Source: Novosphingobium sp. PhB57
GTDB lineage: Bacteria; Pseudomonadota; Alphaproteobacteria; Sphingomonadales; Sphingomonadaceae
Direction: 5' to 3'
Length of the DNA stretch: 64,000 nt
Assembly: GCF_004342985.1 (NCBI RefSeq)
Contig: NZ_SMBO01000007.1
Coordinates: 94,555 to 158,554, forward strand
Position numbers and translations under genes: made by a program. The notes beneath the pieces were generated by a model. That model was given only the letters and a program-made list of their open reading frames with translations. It ran no database searches and was not told the DNA's origin. The number at the start of each line of letters is the position of its first letter. The stretch's first letter is position 1. This document shows positions 49,703 through 58,090 of the stretch, piece by piece.

Positions 49703-50858
49703 GGCAGGCCCGCACGCGCCGGGCGATCTCTTCGCGCCGCTCGGCGGGGGTGACATGGGGCGTGTCTTCGGGAAGGTGATCGCGCAGCTCGGCCAGCTTG
49801 ACGCGCCGGATCGTCGGCGTCGGCTCCGCGCTGCAATCGTACCAGCGGCCATAGATGCCGCCTTCGGTGTAGCCGGCCGGGTCCAGCCAGTTGGGCACGC
49901 CGGGGTCGGTCAGCGCGATCACCGCCCGAAACCGTCCGTCCGACGAGAGCCTGGCCATGGCGCCATTGGTGCTGGACAGCCGGTAGACATATTCCAGCGC
50001 ATTGAAGAGCGGGTCGTTGAGCTGGATGTTCCAGTAAGGCGCCCGGTCGGGAATCTCGGTCTCGATGATCAGCGCCTCGTCTTCCGCGAGCTGGAAGCAG
50101 GCCGGCCAGTAGACCTGCTTGACCAGCGCGCCGGGCATGCGGACCGGCTCGAAGACGTTGAAGCCGACGCGGTCCTTCACGCCGTTCTGCATCGGGTAGT
50201 AGAGGTTCGTCTTGCGCGCCGGGAAGCGCGCCATCTCGCCGATCCGCGCCAGGATATCCTCGGGCGAGAGCCGGGGCTTGGGCGGAACCGGGTCCAGGCA
50301 CTCGATCGAGAGCTGCGGATCGGTCTCGTTCTCCCAGTCGTACATCCGGTAGCGCAAGTACATGCCCCGCGCCTCCGGATCGATCGGCGCCCAGTGCCCG
50401 GCATGGCCTTCCGGCCGCACGGCGCTGAACAGGATCTCGAAGTCCTCGCCCAGTCCGATGCCCAGATCGTCGCAATCCACCTCGTTATGGCCATTGGGCC
50501 GGGGCATCTCGTCGACCGTGCCCGAAAGCGCCTTCTGCGTGGTGAACGAGAGGATGCGGCAGGTCCCGCGATTGCCCGAGACCCGGTAGCGCAAATCCCC
50601 CCGGATCGGGCTCTGCACATAGATATCGTCCGGGTTGGGCTGAAGCGTGAAGACCGGGTTCCACAGCGGCGCCCAGTCGGGATGCTCGGCATCGGCGTGG
50701 AAATACATGAAATAGGCATAGGACAGGCTGGTCATCGTCTGGCGGTAGACATCGGCGCGATAGGCCGGGTCTTCGGGCCGCCAGCTCATCGCCAGATTGT
50801 CCACCGCCTGTTCGAGATCGCCCAGGTAATCCAGGATCGAGGTTGTCTTGGTGGCCAC
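49683..50858 (-). CDS. DUF1214-type domain protein, copy 2
   Basis: A 391-residue cytoplasmic protein with no signal peptide. Conserved blocks shared with its neighbour are SWRPEDPAYRADVYRQTMTSLSYAYFMYFHADAEHPDWAPLWNPVF, NPDDIYVQSPI, YRVSGNRGT, then APYWNIQLNDPLFNALEYVYRLSSTNG and ALTDPGVPNWLDPAGYTEGGIYGRWYDC; the second half resembles DUF1214. The biochemical role is not established. It ends in the unusual CQRRRRW. The gene lies 45 nt after its paralog, so the pair is one operon, probably followed by tetR. The 3' end is embedded in a 47-bp tandem repeat. Confidence 0.78.
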   Translation of the reverse strand: MATKTTSILDYLGDLEQAVDNLAMSWRPEDPAYRADVYRQTMTSLSYAYFMYFHADAEHPDWAPLWNPVFTLQPNPDDIYVQSPIRGDLRYRVSGNRGTCRILSFTTQKALSGTVDEMPRPNGHNEVDCDDLGIGLGEDFEILFSAVRPEGHAGHWAPIDPEARGMYLRYRMYDWENETDPQLSIECLDPVPPKPRLSPEDILARIGEMARFPARKTNLYYPMQNGVKDRVGFNVFEPVRMPGALVKQVYWPACFQLAEDEALIIETEIPDRAPYWNIQLNDPLFNALEYVYRLSSTNGAMARLSSDGRFRAVIALTDPGVPNWLDPAGYTEGGIYGRWYDCSAEPTPTIRRVKLAELRDHLPEDTPHVTPAERREEIARRVRACQRRRRW

Positions 50859-50903
50859 AATGCGTCTCCAGTCGGAATGGTCGGTCTCGGGGGCGGAAGG
50901 GCC

Positions 50904-52076
50904 TTACCAGCGGCGCCGGCGCTGGGCGGCGCGCACGCGGCTGCGCAGGGCCTGCTCCCTCTCGGCGGGCGAAACCGTGGCCGTGCCGGGCGGCAGGTGC
51001 GCCTTCAGGTCGGCCAGCTTGACGGTCGTGATGGTGGGGATCGGCAGGCTGGAGCAATCGTACCAGCGCCCGTAAAGCGTTCCCTCGGTATAGCCCGCAG
51101 GGTCCAGCCAGTTGTGCACGCCGGGATCGGTCAGCGCGATGACGATGCGAAGCCTGCCGTCGCCGTCGATGATCGCGGTCGATCCATTGAGGCTGCTCTG
51201 CCGGTAGACATATTCGACCGCGTTGAACAAAGGGTCGTTGAGCTGGATGTTCCAGTAGCGCGCGACCGCCGGCATCTCGGTCTCGACGATCAGCGCCTCG
51301 TCCTCCCCAAAGGAGAACACCGCGGGCCAGTAGAGCTGCTTGTCGAGGCCGGGCAGCCGCACCGGATGGATCCTGTTCTGGCCGACCGCCTCCAGGATCT
51401 GGTTCTGCATCGTGTAGAACAGCCGGTTCTGGTTGCGGGGAACCGCGGCCTGACGGCCCAGGCGCGCGGCGATCGCTTCGGGCGAGAGACGCGGCTTCAT
51501 CGGCACTTCGTCCAGGCATTCGATGGTGAGCTGCGGATCGACCTCGCAGCTCCAGTCGATCATGCGATAGCGCACGAAGATGCAGTCGGCCCCGCTCTTC
51601 AGCTGCGACCAGTCGCCCTCGTATCCCTCGGGCCGCACGGCGCTGAACACGATGTCGATCCGCCCGTCGGGGCCGACGGTGAAGTCCGAATCGTCGAAAC
51701 TGCTGGCCGCGCCATATTCACCCACCGTTTCGAGCGTGCCGGGAATCCCGCGCTGGGTGACGAAGATCAGCTTGCTCACGGTGCCCCTGTCGCCGCTGAC
51801 GCGGTAGGTCAGGTCATCGCGCAGCGGGCTGAAGAGGTAGATGTCGTCGGGATTGGGCTGGCACAGGAACACCGGGTTGTAGAGCGGGCTCCAGTCCGGA
51901 TGCTCGGCATCGGCGTTGAAATGGACGAAATAGCCGTAGGACAGGTTCATCAGCGCCTGCCGGCAGACTTCTGCCCGATAGGCCGGGTCTTCCGGGTGCC
52001 AGGTGTTCGCCAGCTCCGCGGCCGCTTCTTCGAGAGGGGCCAGGTAGCTGGCGAGCGGTTCTATTGAAGGACCCAT
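50904..52076 (-). CDS. DUF1214-type domain protein, copy 1
   Basis: A 390-residue paralog of the next gene, sharing by eye about half of its residues, including TWHPEDPAYRAEVCRQALMNLSYGYFVHFNADAEHPDWSPLYNPVF, NPDDIYLFSPL, ARYWNIQLNDPLFNAVEYVYRQSSLNGS and DPAGYTEGTLYGRWYDCS. It also ends in AAQRRRRW, so the arginine-rich tail with a final tryptophan is a common feature and not an accident of the repeat. It is the first gene of the minus-strand unit and is divergent from the sulfotransferase gene over a 306-bp gap. Function unknown; such genes occur near steroid and aromatic catabolic genes. Confidence 0.78.
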   Translation of the reverse strand: MGPSIEPLASYLAPLEEAAAELANTWHPEDPAYRAEVCRQALMNLSYGYFVHFNADAEHPDWSPLYNPVFLCQPNPDDIYLFSPLRDDLTYRVSGDRGTVSKLIFVTQRGIPGTLETVGEYGAASSFDDSDFTVGPDGRIDIVFSAVRPEGYEGDWSQLKSGADCIFVRYRMIDWSCEVDPQLTIECLDEVPMKPRLSPEAIAARLGRQAAVPRNQNRLFYTMQNQILEAVGQNRIHPVRLPGLDKQLYWPAVFSFGEDEALIVETEMPAVARYWNIQLNDPLFNAVEYVYRQSSLNGSTAIIDGDGRLRIVIALTDPGVHNWLDPAGYTEGTLYGRWYDCSSLPIPTITTVKLADLKAHLPPGTATVSPAEREQALRSRVRAAQRRRRW

Positions 52077-52382
52077 ACGATATCCTCACCCATTCCCTCC
52101 GCGCCCACCCGGGGGTCTTCGCGGCATGGATTTCTGCTGAAAGCGTCCGGTTGTCCGGTCCCGTCGAAGTGCGGCCGTCCCGGCACCGCGTCGGGCCGGG
52201 CATCGCGCCGAGGAAAGCATGCACTGTCATAGTGCGACGCCGCAAGCCTTCTGGCGGGAGCAGCCCCGCCACATCGCAGGCAGGATATCGGCCCGGCCAA
52301 GCTAGATAGTCTTGACTGTCTTGAATCGCCGATCGAACATGGTGCCTCGCGCAAGAACGGCCGCGGGCGAGGATGATTTCGA
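52077..52382. other. Divergent intergenic region, DUF1214 / sulfotransferase
   Basis: This 306-bp gap separates two divergent transcription units and must hold both promoters. It contains the 18-bp palindrome at 52304-52321. No convincing small gene is seen; the open frames across it continue shadows of the flanking genes. Confidence 0.6.
52304..52321. promoter_or_regulatory. 18-bp TetR-like operator palindrome
   Basis: AGATAGTC-TT-GACTGTCT is a dyad with one mismatch in 8-bp arms. It lies 62 bp before the sulfotransferase start. Its length and form suit a TetR-family dimer, and a tetR gene (48873-49502) ends the divergent minus-strand operon. Confidence 0.5.
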
Positions 52383-53576
52383 ATGGACCTGACGTACGAT
52401 CCCCCCAGCGCATTCCGCCATGCCGGCGATGCCCTGCACGAACTCGTCGCCGCGGAGATCGGCAGCAGCGACTTCGGCCCGGACGATTATCGCCCCGGGC
52501 TGAATGCCTACCTTCATGCCATGGACTACGACCCCCGCTTTCACGAACAGGGACGGCGCGCGGCCTGGGGCCAGATCGTGGCCATCCTGCGCGGCCGGGC
52601 ACATGCCTATCGCGCGATGAAACAGCATCCCGGTTTCGACCGCCATCCGGTGGTGAGCCCGGTCGTCATCACTGGCGTTCCGCGCACCGGAACCACGGCG
52701 CTGCACCGCCTGATGGCCGTGGATCCCCGCTTCCAGGGGCTTCAGACCTGGCTGATCGATTCCCCGATGCCCCGCCCGTCGATCGAAACCTGGGCCGACT
52801 ATCCGCAGTTCCGCAAGACCATGGCCGGCATCGATGCCCAGCACGCCGCCGCGCCCGATCACCAGGCCGCCCATTTCCGCGCGGCCGAGGAAGTCCACGA
52901 ATGCTGCATGATCCTGTGGCACGGCTTCACCTCGAACATCCTGGCCTGCGCCGGGCCCTCCGCGCAGACTTACGACGCCTGGTGGCGCAGCCAGTCCGAA
53001 GCGGCCTCCTACGATTACTTCCGCGCCTGCGTGCAGTTGATCGGCAGCAACGAGCCCCATCGCCGGTGGCTGCTCAAGAACCCGGGGCATATCGAGAACC
53101 TCGACCTGCTGCTTGCGGTGTTCCCCGATGCGAAGATCATCCAGACGCACCGCGATCCCGGCAAGGCGATCCCTTCGCTCGTGTCGCTCATGGCGAACCT
53201 TCACCCGCTCTTCGAGGAAGGCCGCCGGCAGGAGCGGTCGGAAAACATGCTGATCCGGGAAGTGGCCAAGTGGTCCGAGGCGGTCGAGAAGGCCGAGCGG
53301 GTTCGCAGCCGCTTTCCCGAGCAGGTCCTCGATGTCGTCCATGCCGACTTCCATGCCGATCCGATGGCCGTCCTCGAACGCATCTACGCCTTCATCGACA
53401 TGGACATTCCCGAAACCCTCCGGCCGGGGCTGGCGAAGCGGATTGCGGAAAAACCCGAACTCGCGCGCGGGACGCACAAGTATGACATCGCCGATTTCGG
53501 CATGACCGCGGACCAGGCCCGCGAGCCGTTCCGCGACTATATCCAGCGCTACGATCTCCTGGAGAAGGCCCGCTGA
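52383..53576 (+). CDS. Sulfotransferase-family protein
   Basis: A 397-residue protein with the PAPS-dependent sulfotransferase fold. The 5'-phosphosulfate loop is VVITGVPRTGTTALHRLMAVD near 95-115, and the 3'-phosphate region is IIQTHRDPGKAIPSLVSLMAN near 258-278. The N-terminus (FRHAGDALHELVAAEIGSSDFG) is a helical extension common to the large bacterial group. True sulfonation of a small molecule is possible, but many members of this group in catabolic clusters are uncharacterised. The ATG at 52383 has GAGGA upstream. Downstream SnoaL and SDR genes on the same strand probably belong to the same functional set. Confidence 0.87.
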   Translation: MDLTYDPPSAFRHAGDALHELVAAEIGSSDFGPDDYRPGLNAYLHAMDYDPRFHEQGRRAAWGQIVAILRGRAHAYRAMKQHPGFDRHPVVSPVVITGVPRTGTTALHRLMAVDPRFQGLQTWLIDSPMPRPSIETWADYPQFRKTMAGIDAQHAAAPDHQAAHFRAAEEVHECCMILWHGFTSNILACAGPSAQTYDAWWRSQSEAASYDYFRACVQLIGSNEPHRRWLLKNPGHIENLDLLLAVFPDAKIIQTHRDPGKAIPSLVSLMANLHPLFEEGRRQERSENMLIREVAKWSEAVEKAERVRSRFPEQVLDVVHADFHADPMAVLERIYAFIDMDIPETLRPGLAKRIAEKPELARGTHKYDIADFGMTADQAREPFRDYIQRYDLLEKAR

Positions 53577-53728
53577 CGGTGCCGCCAGCCGCCGCCTGAA
53601 AGGGTCTGGTCCCGGCCTCTGGCATCGCCCCTGCGCGCTCTGGGATGCCCGCATTGACAAGCCGCGCCGCCCGCTCGCAAATCGGCGGACACCGCGCAGG
53701 CCGGGGCGGGAACGGGAGAACGCAGGAC

Positions 53729-54151
53729 ATGTCCGATAGCAGGATCGAAGACCGGCTGCTCATCCGCGAAGTCTACGGGCGCTATGCCATGGCCGTCGTC
53801 CGCCAGGACGGCGCCGACTGGCTGGGCTGCTGGTCCGCGGACGCCACCTGGAAAACGCCCCAGTTCGAAGTTGCCGGCCATGCCGCGCTGGAGCAGATGT
53901 GGACCGCGACCTGGACCGATTTCCGCAGCGTCACGCCTTTCAACGAGATCGGCCCGATCGCCTTCACGCAGGACGGCGCCAGCGTGCTCTCCACCGTGCT
54001 GGAGACCATCGCGCTGAAATCCGGAAGCGGCATGACGATGACCGGCCTTTATACCGACCGCCTCGTGCGGGAGGGCGGCGAATGGCGCTTTGCCTACCGC
54101 GCTTATACCCCCATCGGGCAGCCAGCCTCGCTGGCCGGTCGCGCGGCCTGA
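53729..54151 (+). CDS. SnoaL-like (NTF2-fold) protein
   Basis: A 140-residue small protein of the SnoaL-like fold, which includes ketosteroid isomerases, polyketide cyclases and dehydratases. It begins MSDSRIEDRLLIREVYGRYAMAVVRQDGADWLGCWSADATW, the typical first helix and strand, and ends with DRLVREGGEWRFAYRAYTPIG. The ATG at 53729 has GGGAG upstream; a longer frame reads from non-coding sequence. The SDR gene follows 13 nt later, so they are co-transcribed. Catalytic residues cannot be assigned with confidence. Confidence 0.83.
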   Translation: MSDSRIEDRLLIREVYGRYAMAVVRQDGADWLGCWSADATWKTPQFEVAGHAALEQMWTATWTDFRSVTPFNEIGPIAFTQDGASVLSTVLETIALKSGSGMTMTGLYTDRLVREGGEWRFAYRAYTPIGQPASLAGRAA

Positions 54152-54164
54152 GGGAGAACGGCAC

Positions 54165-55031
54165 ATGACAGAGCGGACCATCGCCATCGTCACCGGCGCC
54201 AGCAGGGGTGCCGGACGCGGGATTGCCATTGCGCTGGGCAGCCACGGATGCACCGTCTACGTCACCGGCCGGTCGGAACGGCAGGGCGATCATGCCCTGC
54301 CCGGCACCATCTACGAAACCGCCGAGGCGGTGACGCGCGCCGGGGGCAAGGGCATCGCCGTGCGCTGCGATCATGGCGACGACACCCAGGTGGAGGCGCT
54401 GTTCGATCAGGTCCTGGCGGACGAAGGCCGGATCGACATTCTCGTCAACAATGCCGCCGCCGTCTATGACGAGCTGTCCATGCCCGGGCAGTTCTGGGAA
54501 AAGCCGCGCAAACTTGCCGACATGATCGATGTCGGGATACGCAGCAGCTACGTGGCGAGCTGGCTGGCGGCACCGGGCATGGCCGCGAAGGACCATGGGC
54601 TGATCGTCTTCACCTCGGCCTCGGGCGCCGCGCATTACGCGATGGGGCCTGCCTATGGCGCGCACAAGGCCGGGATCGACAAGATGGCCTTCGACATGGC
54701 GGTGGACTTCAAGGCGGCAGGTACCCGCGTCGCGGCCTTGTCGATCTGGATGGGGGCTTTGGCGACCGACAGATTGCTGGCCATGATCGCCGCCGATCCG
54801 GAAAAGTACGGCTATCTTCGCGGCCAGATCGAAACGCCGGAATTTACCGGCCATGTGATCTGGGCGCTCTACAACGATCCCGAATTGGCCGCGCTCAACG
54901 GGGAAACCGTGATCGGAGCGGAAATGGCCGTGCGATACGGGCTGACCGACGAGGGCGGCCGCCAGCCGCCGTCATACCGCGATACCCACAAGGTGGCGCC
55001 GCACCGCCACCACCCCCTGATTATCCGCTGA
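54165..55031 (+). CDS. SDR oxidoreductase, DHRS1-like
   Basis: A 288-residue short-chain dehydrogenase. The cofactor motif is AIVTGASRGAGRGIAIALG, followed by YVTGRSE (suggesting NADP use), ILVNNAAAVYDE, the serine in FTSASGAAH and Tyr-x3-Lys in GPAYGAHKAGIDKMA. A C-terminal extension of about 60 residues (TGHVIWALYNDPELAALNGETVIG) resembles DHRS1-like proteins. GAGGGAG stands before the ATG at 54165. It lies 13 nt after the SnoaL-like gene, and the C-terminus is histidine-rich (HKVAPHRHHPLIIR). Substrate unknown. Confidence 0.87.
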   Translation: MTERTIAIVTGASRGAGRGIAIALGSHGCTVYVTGRSERQGDHALPGTIYETAEAVTRAGGKGIAVRCDHGDDTQVEALFDQVLADEGRIDILVNNAAAVYDELSMPGQFWEKPRKLADMIDVGIRSSYVASWLAAPGMAAKDHGLIVFTSASGAAHYAMGPAYGAHKAGIDKMAFDMAVDFKAAGTRVAALSIWMGALATDRLLAMIAADPEKYGYLRGQIETPEFTGHVIWALYNDPELAALNGETVIGAEMAVRYGLTDEGGRQPPSYRDTHKVAPHRHHPLIIR

Positions 55032-55079
55032 TTTCCGGCAGGAGGGCTGCTTGGCCAGCCCCCTATACCGGTGCGCGCC

Positions 55080-55634
55080 TCACCAGCGCGTACCCGCCGC
55101 GCCCACTGCGACCGGGCGGTCGTAGGAAAGATCGTCCCGGTCGCGCCGTCCCTTGAGGAAGCCCTTCACGGCCGGTGTCTGCAACCACGAGGCATCGCCC
55201 TGCATCGCGGCCTCCACCGTCGAGCGACGCCACAGGATCCGCCACTCGCCGTCCCGCCGCTCCATCTGGTCCATGTAGCGACCCGCCGCCATCGTGCAGG
55301 TCAGGCCGTCGTGCGAAAGCAGGGTGCCGATGACGTAAGTCTCGCAATAGGCGGTGTCGCCGTCGATCTCGCAGGAATGGTTGGCCAGGTTGTGCTGGTT
55401 CATCGCGAACATCGCGGCATGCCCGCGATTGGCCTTCGCGGGATATTCCGTTGCGGGCAGCGGCACGGGGCCGTGTTCGTCCGCACCCTCGGGCCAGTAG
55501 CAACTTGCCGTCAGCGCCTCGTCGTGGCGGTCCCGCCCCCGCGATTCCCGGACGATGACATCGAGGATCTCCTGCCGGTCCCTGATGTGCTGCACGCTGC
55601 GCCTGAGGGCCGCGACTTCGCTTTCCAGATCCAT
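55080..55634 (-). CDS. SnoaL-like domain protein
   Basis: A 184-residue protein of the SnoaL-like/NTF2 fold, convergent with the preceding SDR (48-bp gap). It has an N-terminal helix (LESEVAALRRSVQHIRDRQEILDVI), the segment GRDRHDEALTASCYWPEGADEHG and the strand pair GRYMDQMERRDGEWRILWRRS. Proteins of this length class often accompany aromatic and steroid degradation genes. The ATG at 55634 and a GTG at 55643 share the same GGAGAGG site; I chose the ATG. Function unknown. Confidence 0.8.
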   Translation of the reverse strand: MDLESEVAALRRSVQHIRDRQEILDVIVRESRGRDRHDEALTASCYWPEGADEHGPVPLPATEYPAKANRGHAAMFAMNQHNLANHSCEIDGDTAYCETYVIGTLLSHDGLTCTMAAGRYMDQMERRDGEWRILWRRSTVEAAMQGDASWLQTPAVKGFLKGRRDRDDLSYDRPVAVGAAGTRW

Positions 55635-55774
55635 TGCCGGCACCTCTCCACTGTTGAACGGATGTTTAGCGCAGGGGCGCGCGCAGGGTCAATTTCCGCC
55701 CGCCGGACATCGGCACAGGCGCAGCCCCGGCGCGCAACCATCGCTTGGGCGTTGAAGGATTTCCCGGCCGCTCC

Positions 55775-56584
55775 TCATGCAAGAAGCCGGTGTGCCGCCG
55801 CCAGGCAGTGCGCCATTCTGGCATCGAGGGAGACCCCGGCAGCGCCTGCCGATCGTTGCGGCACCTCGATCCCCACCACGCGGTCCGCGGGAAGCTGTGC
55901 GAGTGCCTCTGCCAGGGGGAACTCGCCTTTCCCGGGCACGGCCCGCTCGCACACGGCTTCTTCCATGTAGTCCGCGATGACCGGCGTGAAGGGCGCATCG
56001 CATAGCTGGATATAGCCGATCGCCTGCGGGTCGATTGCAGCAATGTCCTGCGTTCGCCCGCCTGTGCGGAAGAAATGCATCATGTCGAACGTGAGCCGGC
56101 AATCCCTGCGGCCGACATGGCGGATCGCGCACATCGCCGTCTCCACGTCGCGGATCGGGAAGATGGGGACGAATTCGATCAGGGTTTCGATGGCGAAGGA
56201 ACCGGCCATTTCGCTCAGCCGCCCAAGCTGGTCGAATGTCCGCGCAAGGTCGCCATCGAGGCTCACCACATTGATCCTGGGAATGCCCAGTTCGGCCATG
56301 ATTTCGAGGTCCCCGGCGTAGAGATCCCGAACATCGCGGCCGGGCAGCACGGCGATGCCTTCCCCGGAGGCAATCGTGACGCCGGTGTCGGTCATCGCCG
56401 CCAGCAGGTCCCGCCGCAGCGCCGCGTCGCTGCGCAGCGAGAAATGCGGGTGGCCCTCCAGACTCTCGCGGAACGGTTCCAGCACGGTGCTGACATGCTG
56501 ATAGCCGAGCCGCGCCGCCAGTTGCACGGACTCTACGGGCGGCAGGCCGAAGGTGCTGACGAATTCAAGACTTACCGGCCGCAT
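55775..56584 (-). CDS. Sugar isomerase/epimerase-like TIM barrel protein
   Basis: A 269-residue xylose-isomerase-like (AP endonuclease 2 superfamily) barrel. It begins MRPVSLEFVSTFGLPPVESVQLAARLGY. Metal-ligand candidates are the glutamates in IETLIEFVP and VVGIEVPQ, the Asp/His in LTFDMMHFFRTGG, and the C-terminal VCERAVPGKGEFPLAEAL segment, which is conserved in the family. The start is the ATG at 56584; a longer frame runs through unlikely sequence. It is divergent from the Gfo/Idh/MocA gene, a frequent partner of such isomerases in sugar or inositol-like catabolism. Substrate unknown. Confidence 0.84.
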   Translation of the reverse strand: MRPVSLEFVSTFGLPPVESVQLAARLGYQHVSTVLEPFRESLEGHPHFSLRSDAALRRDLLAAMTDTGVTIASGEGIAVLPGRDVRDLYAGDLEIMAELGIPRINVVSLDGDLARTFDQLGRLSEMAGSFAIETLIEFVPIFPIRDVETAMCAIRHVGRRDCRLTFDMMHFFRTGGRTQDIAAIDPQAIGYIQLCDAPFTPVIADYMEEAVCERAVPGKGEFPLAEALAQLPADRVVGIEVPQRSAGAAGVSLDARMAHCLAAAHRLLA

Positions 56585-56885
56585 CCTGGTCCCGATCGAG
56601 CGTGCGCAGCGGACCGCCCGGCGCCGCTGCGAAGGTGAAAGGCGGGCGCCGCTCCATGAGAGCGCCGACTGCCTTGGCGGCCTTCCGGGGTGGCGGCGAA
56701 ACAAGCCGAGGTAAAGCGCCCTGACCGCGGCAAGGGAGACATCGCACCGGCGAATAGCGCCGCGAGCGCGGTGGATCCGGCCTGCCCGGCATCGACAGTA
56801 CGCACTTTCTTGTGAACAATCGGCGGCGGAAATGCGCCGCTGGCGTCAAGACTACGGAGCCGGCCCGCTCCGCGGAGAATCGTGC
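56585..56885. other. Divergent intergenic region, TIM barrel / Gfo-Idh-MocA
   Basis: About 300 bp between two divergent start codons. It must contain both promoters. A TTGTGAACAA element is the only AT-rich symmetric sequence I noticed. No gene is supported here. Confidence 0.5.
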
Positions 56886-57968
56886 ATGAAGACCATCCCA
56901 GCCATCGTCGTCGGCACCGGTTTCGGCTGCCGCATCCATGTTCCGGCCTTGCGCGCCGCTGGGTTCGAAGTCGCCGCGCTGGTCGGGCGGAACGAGGAAA
57001 GGCTCGCCCGGAAGGCCGCCGACAGCGGGGTTCCCGCCTGGTTCACCGATCTCGACGAAGCGATCACCGCCACCGGCGCGGAAGTGGTGACGATCGCCAC
57101 CACGCCCGACACGCATGCAAGCCTGGCCCACCGGGCCATCGCCCGCGGATGCCATGTCCTTTGCGAAAAGCCCTTCGCCTTGAATGCGGCCGAAGGCGCC
57201 GCCCTTCTGGACGCCGCGGACGAGCGGCAGATCGTGCACATGGTCTCGCACGAATTCCGCTGGCTGCCCGAGCGGGCGCTGTTCGGCCAGGCCATCCGGG
57301 ACGGCCTGATCGGCGAGCCGCGCTTCCTGGTCATGGACCAGTTCATTCCGTTTTGCGCGGATCCTGCCGCCCGGCTCCCGCGCTGGTGGTTCGACGCGGA
57401 GGCCGGTGGCGGCTGGCTGGGCGCCGGGGGCTCCCATCTGATCGACCAGGTCCGCGCCTGGCTGGGCGACATCCATGCGCTGAGCGCGAACCTCCTGACC
57501 GTGTCCGACCGAAAGGACGTGGCCGAGGATTCCTACTCGGTGCGCTTCGTGACGAAGACCGGTGTCGAAGGTTCGATGCAGCAATCGGCGGGCGCCTGGG
57601 GCCAACCGGCGAGCCTCTGCCGTTGCGCGGGATCGAAAGGCACCGTCTGGATCGATGGGGGCAAGGTGTTCCTGGCCGACAGCACCGGCACCCGCCAGCT
57701 TGAGGTGCCCCCCGAACTGGCGCTCCCGCAGGCTCCGGCCCCGTCCGATCCCGCCCCGTCCGATCCCGCCGCCTCCGGTCGCGCCCCGCCGTTCGAACTG
57801 GCGCCTTTCACCCGTCTCGCCGAGGCGCTGAAAGCGCGGATCACCGGACAGGCCCAGGCGGGCGGCGTGGCGGCGCCGACGTTCCGCGACGGCCTGGAAT
57901 GCATGCGGATCATGGACGCCATGCGCGCGTCCGCAGCGCAGGGCGGCGCCTTGCAAACGCTGGCGTGA
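56886..57968 (+). CDS. Gfo/Idh/MocA-family oxidoreductase
   Basis: A 360-residue NAD(P)-dependent oxidoreductase. The N-terminal Rossmann motif is AIVVGTGFGCRIHVPALRAAG and the family signature EKP appears in CHVLCEKPFALN near residue 97. The C-terminal domain has AGGGWLGAGGSHLIDQVRAWLG with the conserved Gly-His region. Near residues 280-297 lies a low-complexity linker of repeated PAPSDPAPSDPAAS units. The ATG at 56886 has GGAGA upstream. Members oxidise hydroxyls of sugars, inositols or related polyols. Its divergent partner is an isomerase-like gene, supporting a carbohydrate-type substrate. Confidence 0.88.
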   Translation: MKTIPAIVVGTGFGCRIHVPALRAAGFEVAALVGRNEERLARKAADSGVPAWFTDLDEAITATGAEVVTIATTPDTHASLAHRAIARGCHVLCEKPFALNAAEGAALLDAADERQIVHMVSHEFRWLPERALFGQAIRDGLIGEPRFLVMDQFIPFCADPAARLPRWWFDAEAGGGWLGAGGSHLIDQVRAWLGDIHALSANLLTVSDRKDVAEDSYSVRFVTKTGVEGSMQQSAGAWGQPASLCRCAGSKGTVWIDGGKVFLADSTGTRQLEVPPELALPQAPAPSDPAPSDPAASGRAPPFELAPFTRLAEALKARITGQAQAGGVAAPTFRDGLECMRIMDAMRASAAQGGALQTLA

Positions 57969-58090
57969 CCACGCGCGCGGTTAGGCGGGGTGGGGCATCG
58001 TCCGCCCGGATAGCGGTGGAAACCCCGAGATCGTTCGCCAAACAGGGCTGCTAGGGTTGGGGCCGCCAATCCTATGGACGGTCCCGAAAC

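Noticed and set aside
48822..52067. A 1081-codon open frame on the plus strand across tetR and both DUF1214 genes
   Set aside because: It is the mirror frame of three real minus-strand genes, and its repetitive His/Arg/Asp-rich translation has no recognisable domain.
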